In this document: piece by piece, positions 51,100-59,682 of the stretch
Layout: each line of letters starts with the position of its first letter
How positions within the stretch are numbered: the first letter of the stretch is position 1
Assembly: GCA_902362715.1 (NCBI GenBank)
Contig: CABIXN010000008.1
Location: 1 to 64,000, forward strand
Length of the DNA stretch: 64,000 bases
Source of the DNA: Lachnospiraceae bacterium
Lineage (GTDB): Bacteria > Bacillota > Clostridia > Lachnospirales > Lachnospiraceae
Direction of reading: 5' to 3'
Made by a program: the position numbers and the translations under genes
Notes under the pieces: model-generated
What the model saw: the letters and a program-made list of their open reading frames with translations, nothing else
Told to the model about the DNA's origin: nothing
Database searches by the model: none

Positions 51100-51348
51100 G
51101 CTGAGAACGGAAAAGTACAGAATCGGGTGATGACAGAGAATAACTGCCGCTGGCTGGAAGCAGTTTCATCTAAAGATTTTGGAAGTGCCTCCGGGAGCCG
51201 GCAGAGTGAACGAGACTTGAATTAGTAGCTCTGCCCGTCTGGCACACGTTACGTGTATAAGTGGGAACTGCGTCAGAAGCAGTTCTAAGTAGAGTGGAAC
51301 CGCGGATTATCCGTCTCTTATGAGGCAGATAGTCCGTTTTCTTTTTTA
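51100..51348 (+). ncRNA. T-box leader (Cys-tRNA sensing)
   Basis: The conserved T-box AGAGTGGAACCGCGG is at 51291-51305, followed by the terminator stem GGA..ATC-n-GTCTC / GAGgCAGATAGTCC and a T run (to 51348). Stem I includes AACTGC / GCAGTT, exposing TGC (Cys), fitting the cysE-cysS target. Uncharged tRNA-Cys should promote readthrough. A 7-bp stem GGCAGAG / CTCTGCC (51200-51235) encloses GAACGAGACTTGAA, which matches the end of dispersed-repeat copy B over 14 bases. Confidence 0.88.
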
Positions 51349-51410
51349 CTCTATAGGAAATACTGTGTTGTGATAAAGTTGAAAAGTACCGATTCCTATA
51401 GAGTAAAAAA
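51342..51410. repeat. 18-bp inverted repeat after the T-box
   Basis: TTTTTTACTCTATAGGAA (51342-51359) and its exact complement TTCCTATAGAGTAAAAAA (51393-51410) flank 33 bp. The left arm includes the terminator T run. It could be a small MITE-like insertion or a second regulatory fold. Confidence 0.8.
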
Positions 51411-51463
51411 CGCTCCGCTGTGGAACGCACTGCGGCGGAATGGAGTCATGTCGCAAAAGCGCC

Positions 51464-51496
51464 CCGCCGCAGGCGGAGAATGTGCTTTGCACATTC
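51464..51496. repeat. Palindromic REP-like unit
   Basis: CCGCC-gca-GGCGG directly followed by GAATGTGC-ttt-GCACATTC. Two perfect hairpins side by side in the gap before cysE, with no coding role; resembles interspersed palindromic units of clostridial genomes (from memory, not verified). Confidence 0.6.
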
Positions 51497-51546
51497 TTGT
51501 TTATAGGATATCCACAGGAAATAATTTTAGTGAAAGAAGTGATAAT

Positions 51547-52236
51547 ATGGGATTTATACAGTTTGTGAAGGAAGAGATTCAGGTAATTAAAGACCGTGAT
51601 CCTGCTATTAAATCTACAATGGAAGTGTTTTTATATCCGGCATTCCGGGTTATGCTAAGTTACAGAAGAGCGCATAAACAATATTTAAAGGGACATTTTT
51701 TCAGGGCCCGCCTGATTTCACAGAGGGCTGCTAGAAGAACCGGTATTGAGATTCATCCCGGAGCCCAGATTGGAAAAGGCCTGTTTATCGACCACGGAAG
51801 CGGCGTTATTATCGGAGAGACGTCTATCATAGGGGATAATGTAACCCTGTACCAGGGAGTAACTCTGGGAGGTACAGGGAAAGAGACCGGAAAGCGCCAT
51901 CCCACACTGTGTGATAATGTCATGGTAAGCGCCGGCGCTAAAATCATAGGTTCATTTACCATTGGAGAAAATTCTAAAATCGGAGCCGGGGCCGTGGTAA
52001 TTAAAGAAGTGCCGCCAAACTGTACAGTTGTAGGGGTTCCTGGAAGAATTGTAAAGCAGGATAATGAAAAGGTTTGTCATCCTCAGGACAGTATGGATCA
52101 GATTCATCTGCCGGATCCTACCATGGAAGATATTCTGAATCTTCAGTGTGTCAATACAGAGTTATGCAGCCGCTTGTCAGAGCTTGAGCGGGAAGTGAAC
52201 GAATTGAAAAGGAGAGAAGAAAATGAAAGTTTATAA
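51547..52236 (+). CDS. cysE: Serine O-acetyltransferase
   Basis: 229 aa. The left-handed beta-helix of hexapeptide repeats is clear (IEIHPGAQIGKGLFIDHGSG, NVTLYQGVTLGGTGKETGKRHPT, AGAKIIGSFTIGENSKIGAGAVV). It makes O-acetyl-L-serine, the cysteine precursor. ATG 51547 is used: the upstream frame (from 51370) covers the palindromic DNA and is unlikely to be translated. It is the first gene after the Cys T-box and overlaps cysS by 14 bp. Confidence 0.94.
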   Translation: MGFIQFVKEEIQVIKDRDPAIKSTMEVFLYPAFRVMLSYRRAHKQYLKGHFFRARLISQRAARRTGIEIHPGAQIGKGLFIDHGSGVIIGETSIIGDNVTLYQGVTLGGTGKETGKRHPTLCDNVMVSAGAKIIGSFTIGENSKIGAGAVVIKEVPPNCTVVGVPGRIVKQDNEKVCHPQDSMDQIHLPDPTMEDILNLQCVNTELCSRLSELEREVNELKRREENESL

Positions 52237-53626
52237 TACACTGTCAAAACAGAAGGAAGAGTTCGTGCCTCTTAAAGAGGGAGAGGTTAAAATGTATGTC
52301 TGCGGACCTACGGTATACAATTATATCCATATCGGAAATGCACGTCCAATGATTGTTTTCGATACGGTACGCCGTTATCTGGAATATAAAGGATATGATG
52401 TGAATTATGTTTCCAATTTTACAGACGTGGATGATAAAATTATTAAACAGTCTATAGAGGAAGGGATTCCTGCAGAGGAAGTAGCAAAGCGTTACATTGA
52501 AGAATGCAAAAAAGATATGAAGGCCATGAATGTAAAACCAGCTACAACCCATCCACTGGCAACGGAAGAGATTCCAGGAATGCTTGAGATGATCTCCCGC
52601 CTGATTGAAAAAGGGTATGCCTATGCTGCGTCTGACGGAACTGTGTATTATCGTACAAGGAAATTCCGGGAATATGGAAAGTTATCTCATAAAAATATTG
52701 ATGATCTTCAGGCGGGGCACAGAGATATTAAGGTTACCGGAGATCTGAAAGAAGATGCGCTGGATTTTGTGCTCTGGAAACCTAAAAAGGATGGGGAACC
52801 GTACTGGGAATCTCCCTGGTGTCAGGGGCGTCCGGGCTGGCATATTGAGTGTTCTGTAATGTCTAAAAAATATCTGGGTGATGAAATTGATATTCATGCG
52901 GGAGGAGAAGATCTTGTATTTCCTCATCATGAAAATGAAATTGCTCAGAGTGAGGCTGCCAATGGAACGGAGTTTTCAAAATACTGGATGCACAATGCCT
53001 TTTTAAATATTGATAATAAGAAAATGTCTAAGTCTTTGGGGAACTTTTTCACGGTAAGAGAGATCAGTGAGAAATATGATCTGCAGGTTCTGCGTTTCTT
53101 TATGCTGTCCGCCCACTACAGAAGTCCGCTGAATTTCAGTGCAGATTTGATGGAAGCTGCAAAAAGCGGTCTTGAGCGTATCCGCACTGCGGCAGAAAAG
53201 TTAAAGTATCTGGCCGAAAAAGGAAGCGGGAATATGGCCGCAGAGGAAGCAGAAGCTTTAAAAAACACGGATGCATATGTGAAGAAATATGAAGCTGCCA
53301 TGGAAGATGATTTTAATACGGCAGATGCCATCGCTGCGGTGTTTGAACTGGTAAAATTCATCAATACAAATACCGGTGAGTCAAGCAGCAAAGCATATGT
53401 GGATGCATTATATCAAAGACTTTTTCAGCTGTGTGATGTTCTGGGAATTATTGTGGAGCAGGAAACAGAGATTTTAGATGGAGACATTGAGGCACTTATT
53501 GAGGAACGTCAGCAGGCAAGAAAGGATAAAAATTTCCAGAGAGCAGATGAGATTCGTGATCAGCTGCAGAATATGGGAATTATTTTAAAAGATACCAGGG
53601 AAGGAGTTACATGGAAAAGGGTATAG
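52223..53626 (+). CDS. cysS: Cysteinyl-tRNA synthetase
   Basis: 467 aa. Class I synthetase motifs YNYIHIGNARP (HIGH-like) and KMSKSLGN (KMSKS) are present, plus zinc ligands CGPTVY and WHIECSVMS and HAGGEDLVFPHHENE. Control by the T-box is consistent with charging tRNA-Cys. It overlaps cysE and mrnC. Confidence 0.97.
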   Translation: MKVYNTLSKQKEEFVPLKEGEVKMYVCGPTVYNYIHIGNARPMIVFDTVRRYLEYKGYDVNYVSNFTDVDDKIIKQSIEEGIPAEEVAKRYIEECKKDMKAMNVKPATTHPLATEEIPGMLEMISRLIEKGYAYAASDGTVYYRTRKFREYGKLSHKNIDDLQAGHRDIKVTGDLKEDALDFVLWKPKKDGEPYWESPWCQGRPGWHIECSVMSKKYLGDEIDIHAGGEDLVFPHHENEIAQSEAANGTEFSKYWMHNAFLNIDNKKMSKSLGNFFTVREISEKYDLQVLRFFMLSAHYRSPLNFSADLMEAAKSGLERIRTAAEKLKYLAEKGSGNMAAEEAEALKNTDAYVKKYEAAMEDDFNTADAIAAVFELVKFINTNTGESSSKAYVDALYQRLFQLCDVLGIIVEQETEILDGDIEALIEERQQARKDKNFQRADEIRDQLQNMGIILKDTREGVTWKRV

Positions 53627-54048
53627 ATTCATATATTAGGAATAAATTTCAGATTCCGGATGTAGACATCCGGACTTATTCCCCTCTGACGCTGGCTTTT
53701 ATTGGGGATGGAATCTATGATCTGGTGATAAGGACCATTGTTGTGGGACAGGGGAACACAAGGGCAAGCCAGCTGCACCAGCATACCAGTCATCTGGTGA
53801 AGGCTCATTCGCAGTCTGTCATGCTTGAGAGAATGCTGCCCATGCTTACAGCAAAAGAAGAGGCAGTATACAAAAGAGGAAGAAATGCAAAGTCTCCTAC
53901 AATGGCAAAAAATGCAACTATGGGAGACTACCGCAGGGCAACGGGATTTGAAGCTTTGATGGGGTATCTGTATCTGACAGATCAGATGGACCGGCTCCTT
54001 TGTCTGGTCCAGGCGGGATTGAAAGGATTAAATGAGGATATCATATGA
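53611..54048 (+). CDS. mrnC: Mini-ribonuclease III
   Basis: 145 aa RNase III-like domain without dsRNA-binding domain: LTLAFIGDGIYDLVIRT with the catalytic acidic residues and RGRNAKSPTMAKNA, as in MrnC that matures 23S rRNA ends. AAGGAG ribosome site; starts inside cysS. Confidence 0.94.
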   Translation: MEKGIDSYIRNKFQIPDVDIRTYSPLTLAFIGDGIYDLVIRTIVVGQGNTRASQLHQHTSHLVKAHSQSVMLERMLPMLTAKEEAVYKRGRNAKSPTMAKNATMGDYRRATGFEALMGYLYLTDQMDRLLCLVQAGLKGLNEDII

Positions 54049-54788
54049 GATACGAAGAATTGACAATTGAAGGAAGAAATGCGGTACTAGAAGCGTTTCG
54101 TTCCGGAAAAACCATTGATAAATTGTTTGTGCTAGACGGCTGCCAGGACGGGCCTGTGAAGACAATTACACGGGAGGCCAGAAAGCATGATACGATTATT
54201 CAGTTTGTTTCTAGAGAACGCTTAGACCAGCTGTCAGAGACCAGGAAGCATCAGGGAGTGATTGCAAAAGCAGCAGCTTATGAATATGCTTTGGTGGATG
54301 ATATGCTGAAAATGGCTGAGGAAAAAGGGGAGCCGCCGTTCTTAATTCTGCTGGATGGAATTGAAGATCCCCATAATCTTGGAGCAATTATACGTACTGC
54401 CAATCTGGCAGGCGCCCACGGGGTTATTATACCCAAACGGCGGGCAGCCGGACTGACAGCAGTTGTTGCAAAAACATCTGCAGGGGCGCTGAATTATACG
54501 CCTGTGGCCAAGGTTACCAATTTGACCGCCACAATGAAGGAACTAAAAGAGAAGGGGCTTTGGTTTGTCTGCGCGGATATGAACGGCGAGGTTATGTACA
54601 GCCAGAATCTCACAGGTCCAATTGGCCTTGTGATTGGAAATGAAGGTGAGGGCGTCAGCAAACTTGTAAAAGAAAATTGTGACTTTATTACTTCGGTTCC
54701 AATGCGGGGAGAAATTGATTCTCTGAATGCTTCGGTAGCTGCCGGTGTGCTGGCTTATGAAATTGTAAGGCAGCGTCTTCAAAAATAA
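54045..54788 (+). CDS. rlmB: 23S rRNA (guanosine-2'-O-)-methyltransferase RlmB-like (SpoU family)
   Basis: 247 aa. An N-terminal substrate-binding domain (EGRNAVLEAFRSGKTIDKLFV) is followed by a SpoU/TrmH knot with DGIEDPHNLGAIIRTANLAGAHGV, IGNEGEGVS and IDSLNASVAAGV motifs 1-3. ATGA overlap with mrnC. The order cysS-mrnC-rlmB is conserved in Firmicutes. Confidence 0.94.
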   Translation: MRYEELTIEGRNAVLEAFRSGKTIDKLFVLDGCQDGPVKTITREARKHDTIIQFVSRERLDQLSETRKHQGVIAKAAAYEYALVDDMLKMAEEKGEPPFLILLDGIEDPHNLGAIIRTANLAGAHGVIIPKRRAAGLTAVVAKTSAGALNYTPVAKVTNLTATMKELKEKGLWFVCADMNGEVMYSQNLTGPIGLVIGNEGEGVSKLVKENCDFITSVPMRGEIDSLNASVAAGVLAYEIVRQRLQK

Positions 54789-54803
54789 GTGGAAAGAGCA
54801 AAT

Positions 54804-55406
54804 ATGGACAAAGACAAATACCAAGATCAGGCGGATGAACAGCTGCTTATACGGTTAAAAGCCGGAGAATCTGATGTAATGGATTATCTGCTTGAAAAGT
54901 ATAAAAACCTGGTCAGAAAAAAAGCGAATGCCATGTTTTTGCTTGGCGGAGATACCGATGATCTGATTCAGGAGGGAATGATTGGTTTATTTAAGGCAAT
55001 ACGTGACTATGATGAAGAAAAAGGCGGAAACTTTTTTGGCTTTGCAGAGCTTTGCATTACAAGGCAGATTTATTCGGCGGTAGAGACTGCCGCCAGGAAA
55101 AAACATGGACCGTTAAATTCCTATATTTCACTATTTCCTGCGGAAGCAGAGGAGCGGGAGGTACAGCTTTGGAATGTGGAGCTTGAGGATCAGGATGAAA
55201 ATCCGGAAAATATGTTGATTCATCAGGAAAATCTGGATATGCTGCTGCAGAAAATTTCTGAATGTTTAAGTACCCTGGAACGGGAAGTGCTGGAGGAATA
55301 TCTGAAGGGAATGAACTACCGGCAGATTGCACACAAGTTTGGAAAGCCGGAGAAATCAATTGATAACGCCATGCAGCGCATTAAAAATAAAATAGCGGGT
55401 TTTTAA
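54804..55406 (+). CDS. sigH: RNA polymerase sigma factor SigH-like
   Basis: 200 aa. Region 2 includes YLLEKYKNLVRKKANAMFL, GDTDDLIQEGMIGLFKAIRDYD and FAELCITRQIYSAV; region 4 includes STLEREVLEEYLKGMNYRQIA. Matches the SigH (sigma-30) family, a standard neighbour of rlmB in clostridia; it starts sporulation or competence programmes where present. A GTG at 54789 is an alternative start. Confidence 0.88.
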   Translation: MDKDKYQDQADEQLLIRLKAGESDVMDYLLEKYKNLVRKKANAMFLLGGDTDDLIQEGMIGLFKAIRDYDEEKGGNFFGFAELCITRQIYSAVETAARKKHGPLNSYISLFPAEAEEREVQLWNVELEDQDENPENMLIHQENLDMLLQKISECLSTLEREVLEEYLKGMNYRQIAHKFGKPEKSIDNAMQRIKNKIAGF

Positions 55407-55624
55407 GATGGAAATTGTTTCCATTGAAAAAAAGTAATCAGGGATTTATTGTTGAAATTGTAAAAAAACAGTAAATTCCTTTTATATTTCCCTGATTCCT
55501 GAAGAAAGACAGGGAAAAATGGCTTGTAATTTACATAAGTGTCCTTTATAATCGAATTATGTTAATTTAAAATAGCGGTAACTGGGACAATTATGAAAAT
55601 CGGGATAGATTATGAGGTGAAAGC

Positions 55625-58600
55625 ATGAAGAAAAAGTTATTATGTCAATTGATGGCAATTACCATTGTTGGCACAATGATTTCCGGAGAAGTTGCAGCTG
55701 CGGCGCCGGAGGCCGTTACACAGCAGAGTGGAGCGGAAAATGTAAAAGCAGAGGAGCAGCAGTCTTCGGAAGCTTCAGCAGAAGATAAAAATGATACTGT
55801 ACAGTCAGACCAGAAGGATACTGAAAATAAAGACAATGCAGATGAAACTGCAGATGGAGCCGGGGAGCAGACTCCGGAATCTCAGCAGCCGGAAGAACCG
55901 GATACAGATGAAGATGAAAAACAGCAGGAACCGGCTGGGGATACAGAAGACAGCTCAGATGAGGAAGGGGACTCTGAGGCAGAGACGGAAAACGAAAAAA
56001 GTCCGGATGCAGAAGGTTCCATGGAAGATGCCAGTGATCTTAAAGATGCGGAAATTACAGAAGAAATTGTTGAACCCAATGGGGATACAAGGGCAAAAGC
56101 TGCAGCTTTTTCCGCTGAGGAAAGAGCTTATACCGAATACAGTGGTTCTTATAATTATGTAAAACCAAACGATAGTGTAAAGCTGTCTCCTTCTAATGTC
56201 AATGCGTCAGATGTAGTGGATGAGGCTCTGGGCATTATTTCACTAAATGAGGGAACCTACACAACTGTTACCAAAAAGGATGTCAAGGCACTGTCTATTG
56301 GAAAGCTTCAGTGGCATGGACAGAATGCCCTGGCTGTTCTGCGTGAAATTATTATGCAGGATAAAGATGACGGACGCAGACTGTTAGGGGACAGCCTGTA
56401 TAAGGAAGCAATGAATGTGAACACAAACTGGAACAACAGAGTGCTTACAGACTCCGAGGCTTCTAAGATAAAGGCGCTGTTAAATACTTCTCAGAGTATC
56501 AAAGTACAGGATGATATTGAACGGTCCTGTATTGCAGTGTATGTAAATAGTGGTATTGAAAGAGGTATCCGCAATGCGTCTGCGCTGGTATACTATGCGG
56601 ATCTGCAAAATCAGGGAGGCAGCGGAGGTGCTTCTAGGTGTGCGGCGAGAGCCTACAATCTTGTGGGAAGCTATTCTGCGATTACTCTGAATGAATTACA
56701 TATAGCATCTATGACGGATAGTGTTTTGGGCTACTGGGACAGCGGAAAGATGGATTTCAGATCCAGAAGGGCCAGAGTATATGGCTATGCGTCCGGACTG
56801 GGATGGACTTACTGCCAGTCAAAGGATTCCCAGATACCATATAAGACACTGTCATCCTCCAATCAGACCGGCACAAAATGGCTGCAGTGGGCATTAAACG
56901 AATATTGTGGAGCGGATCTTACCGTAAACGGAAAATACGATACGGAAACCATAGCGGCGGTTAAGAAATTTCAGGAAGATTCGAAACAGACAGCAGACGG
57001 CCTTGCGGGGACCAATACCATTGATGCTGTAATGGAAAAGATTATGGGCGCCGGCCGGGATTATAAACCGGGTTCGTCCTCAGGCACCGGCGGCTCTGAT
57101 AACACTAACACCGGGGATAATAATAACGGAAATACTTCTTATCCGGTGCCGACACGTACGTTAAAGTCCGGAAGCCAGGGAAATGACGTGAAATGGCTTC
57201 AGACTGCCCTGAATAAAGTGCTGGGTAAAAGTTTGGATGTAGACGGGGAATACGGATCCGGTACGAAAACTGCAGTGGCAGATTTTCAGAAAAAGACGGG
57301 TCTGTCTTCTGACGGAATTTTTGGAACAAATTCCAGAAATGAAATGACAGCGATGCTGGATGTGCAGAGTTCAAAGCCATCGGTATCTGTCAGCACCAGT
57401 AAAGGAACCAATACTGTAAAGTGGAGTAAGGTAGGAGATGCAACTGGTTATAAGGTATACCGGAAGACAGCCAGCGGCTCCTGGGAGCTTCTGACAACGA
57501 TCAAGTCGTTAAGTACCGTAAGCTATACGGATAAGACAGCAAAAGAAGGAACCACATATTATTATACAGCCAAGGCATACCGGACAACATCCAGCCTGAC
57601 TGTCAATGGTCAGTATGTGTCCAATGTGAAAATAACTACATCGAAAAAATCAGAGAGTTCTTCTTCTAATCAGGGAACCTCCTATCCGGTGCCGACACGT
57701 ACATTAAAGTCCGGAAGCCAGGGAAATGATGTAAAATGGCTTCAGACAGCATTAAATACAGTACTTGGAACAAAGATCAGCGTGGACGGAACATATGGTT
57801 CCGATACAAAAACGGCAGTGGCAGATTTCCAGAAGAAAACAGGACTGTCCTCTGACGGAATTTTTGGAACAAATTCTAGAAATAAAATGACAACGCTGTT
57901 AAATGTGCAGAAATCCAAACCCTCTGTATCTGTCAGTACAAAAAATGGCCAGAATACAGTAAAATGGAGCAAAGTAAGCAATGCCAGCGGATACCGTGTA
58001 TACCGGAAGACAGCCAGCGGTTCCTGGGAGCTTCTGACAACCATCAAGTCAGGAAGCACCGTAAGCTATACGGATAAAACAGCGAAAGCGGGAACCACAT
58101 ATTACTATACAGCGAAAGCATACCGGACAGATTCGAAACTGACTGTTTACGGACAGTATGTATCCAATGTTAAGATTACTACTTCTAAGACGGCAGGTAC
58201 GAGTTCTTCTTCAGGAAGCAGTACCTGGAAGAATCCTTATTCAGCACCCACCAGACTGCTGAATACAGGGAGCCGCGGAAATGATGTAAAATGGCTGCAG
58301 ACATCTTTAAATAAAATCTGTGGGACGAAGCTTACTGTAGATGGGATCTATGGATCCGGTACGAAAAATGCAGTAAAAACATTCCAGAAAAAATACAAAT
58401 TATCGGCAGACGGAATTTTTGGATCCAAATCTCTTGCTAAAATGAAAACACTGGTTGCCACAGCAAGTTCTGCTTCCGGCAGTTCTGGAAGTTCTTCTTC
58501 AGGAAGCGGCTCTGCCAGCAGCAGTACCTGGAAAAACCCCTATTCAGCGCCCACTAGACTGTTGAATACAGGAAGCCGTGGAAATGATGTAAAATGGCTG

Positions 58601-58765
58601 CAGACTTGTCTGAATAAAGTTTGCAATAGCAAGCTTACTGTAGATGGAATCTATGGCTCTGGAACGAAAAACGCAGTGAAAACATTCCAGAAAAAATACA
58701 AATTATCGGCAGATGGAATTTTTGGATCAAAATCTCTTGCAAAGATGAAATCGGTTATTAAATAG
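55625..58765 (+). CDS. Secreted peptidoglycan-binding protein with five PG_binding_1 and two Fn3 domains
   Basis: 1046 aa. Signal peptide about 1-27, then a ~125-residue acidic Glu/Asp/Ser-rich linker. A lysozyme/chitosanase-like domain (about 185-400) has LGIISLNEGTYTTVTKKDVKALSIGKLQWH, the Glu209 being a catalytic candidate. PG_binding_1 domains lie at about 415-470, 510-575, 692-758, 880-940 and 978-1045, with two Fn3 domains (585-672, 762-853). The PG repeats are very similar in pairs (for example GNDVKWLQT), showing recent duplication. It is monocistronic, with a terminator after it. Wall turnover is inferred. Confidence 0.82.
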   Translation: MKKKLLCQLMAITIVGTMISGEVAAAAPEAVTQQSGAENVKAEEQQSSEASAEDKNDTVQSDQKDTENKDNADETADGAGEQTPESQQPEEPDTDEDEKQQEPAGDTEDSSDEEGDSEAETENEKSPDAEGSMEDASDLKDAEITEEIVEPNGDTRAKAAAFSAEERAYTEYSGSYNYVKPNDSVKLSPSNVNASDVVDEALGIISLNEGTYTTVTKKDVKALSIGKLQWHGQNALAVLREIIMQDKDDGRRLLGDSLYKEAMNVNTNWNNRVLTDSEASKIKALLNTSQSIKVQDDIERSCIAVYVNSGIERGIRNASALVYYADLQNQGGSGGASRCAARAYNLVGSYSAITLNELHIASMTDSVLGYWDSGKMDFRSRRARVYGYASGLGWTYCQSKDSQIPYKTLSSSNQTGTKWLQWALNEYCGADLTVNGKYDTETIAAVKKFQEDSKQTADGLAGTNTIDAVMEKIMGAGRDYKPGSSSGTGGSDNTNTGDNNNGNTSYPVPTRTLKSGSQGNDVKWLQTALNKVLGKSLDVDGEYGSGTKTAVADFQKKTGLSSDGIFGTNSRNEMTAMLDVQSSKPSVSVSTSKGTNTVKWSKVGDATGYKVYRKTASGSWELLTTIKSLSTVSYTDKTAKEGTTYYYTAKAYRTTSSLTVNGQYVSNVKITTSKKSESSSSNQGTSYPVPTRTLKSGSQGNDVKWLQTALNTVLGTKISVDGTYGSDTKTAVADFQKKTGLSSDGIFGTNSRNKMTTLLNVQKSKPSVSVSTKNGQNTVKWSKVSNASGYRVYRKTASGSWELLTTIKSGSTVSYTDKTAKAGTTYYYTAKAYRTDSKLTVYGQYVSNVKITTSKTAGTSSSSGSSTWKNPYSAPTRLLNTGSRGNDVKWLQTSLNKICGTKLTVDGIYGSGTKNAVKTFQKKYKLSADGIFGSKSLAKMKTLVATASSASGSSGSSSSGSGSASSSTWKNPYSAPTRLLNTGSRGNDVKWLQTCLNKVCNSKLTVDGIYGSGTKNAVKTFQKKYKLSADGIFGSKSLAKMKSVIK

Positions 58766-58779
58766 TCAAAAAAACAGGA

Positions 58780-58826
58780 AAGAAGGCAGAACCCGTTTTT
58801 CTAAACAGCGGTTCTGCCTTCTTTTT
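58780..58826. terminator. Bidirectional terminator
   Basis: 14-bp stem AAGAAGGCAGAACC / GGTTCTGCCTTCTT with A and T runs on opposite sides; it can serve the wall protein on the plus strand and the membrane gene on the minus strand. Confidence 0.9.
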
Positions 58827-58837
58827 GCTAGTATTTG

Positions 58838-59392
58838 TTAAACCAGCCCGGTAAGAAGCGGGGAAGGGATTCCGTAAGTAAAGGATACCGGATCCATAAA
58901 AAGTGCAATATGGGGCGGCAGGTAAGTAAAAAGAATAAAAAGAAACAAAAAAACAAATAAGAGGCATACAATCGGCAGGGAATTTGTTTTACTGTAAGTT
59001 CGGGCCAGGTAATTTTTGGTACTCCACAGGTAAGCAGTTAACACTCCGGCGGCGAACAGCAGGATATCAATGACCAGGAAACTTCGTCCGATGATACCGC
59101 TGTAAGTATAAAATCCGGCGACAATAACAAGGAGTCCAAGCATCAGTCCAATAATACGGCAGGTGAAAAGGCCTGTGAAATCCGCTCTGGTTTTAAAGTG
59201 TTCAAAAAGAAAGAATAAAAAGCACGGATAAAACAGAAGCTTTAGATGCTCCCAGGTAGATTCATTAACAGCGCTGAAAAATCCTGCCGCCGGGGCCTGG
59301 CCTGTCCACTGAAAAATAAAGTGGAGTAAAGTTCCAAGAATTAATGAAAATAGAATGCCGAAAATAGTATAATGCTTTATAGATTTTTTCAT
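58838..59392 (-). CDS. DUF6512-like integral membrane protein
   Basis: 184 aa with about five hydrophobic helices. The N-terminal KHYTIFGILFSLILGTLLHF and FFSAVNESTWEHLKLLFYPC are typical of the DUF6512 family of small Lachnospiraceae membrane proteins. Convergent with the wall protein and divergent from the thiamin operon. Function unknown. Confidence 0.75.
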   Translation of the reverse strand: MKKSIKHYTIFGILFSLILGTLLHFIFQWTGQAPAAGFFSAVNESTWEHLKLLFYPCFLFFLFEHFKTRADFTGLFTCRIIGLMLGLLVIVAGFYTYSGIIGRSFLVIDILLFAAGVLTAYLWSTKNYLARTYSKTNSLPIVCLLFVFLFLFILFTYLPPHIALFMDPVSFTYGIPSPLLTGLV

Positions 59393-59491
59393 GGTGATAA
59401 CCTCCTATGACATAGTGTATGCATAAGGTATGCAGATTAGAACTTGATTTTTGCGGAATATTCCCGTATAATTAATAAAAATTACATAGCA

Positions 59492-59583
59492 AATATATCT
59501 GGGGTGCCCAAAACAGGCTGAGAGAAACCAAGGTTTCAACCCATATAACCTGATACGGATAATACTGGCGTAGGAAGATATAT
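59492..59583 (+). ncRNA. TPP riboswitch
   Basis: THI-box features: P1 ATATATCT / AGATATAT, GGGGTGC near the 5' side, CTGAGA, then ACCTGATACGGATAATACTGGCGTAGGAA, of which the core CTGATnnGGATAATACnnGCGTAGGAA is diagnostic. It precedes thiC by about 100 nt. Confidence 0.95.
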
Positions 59584-59628
59584 GAGAAACGGACTGAATA
59601 ACAGTTGAGATTTTGATATTAGAGCTGC

Positions 59629-59663
59629 AGAGGCATTTCCAGACAGGAGATGTCTCTTTTTTT
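59629..59663 (+). terminator. Expression-platform terminator of the TPP riboswitch
   Basis: AGAGGCAT-t-TCC-agaca-GGA-g-ATGTCTCT (one G-T pair) followed by seven T residues, between riboswitch and thiC. TPP binding should favour it. Confidence 0.8.
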
Positions 59664-59682
59664 CATCAAGAGAGGAGTAATT

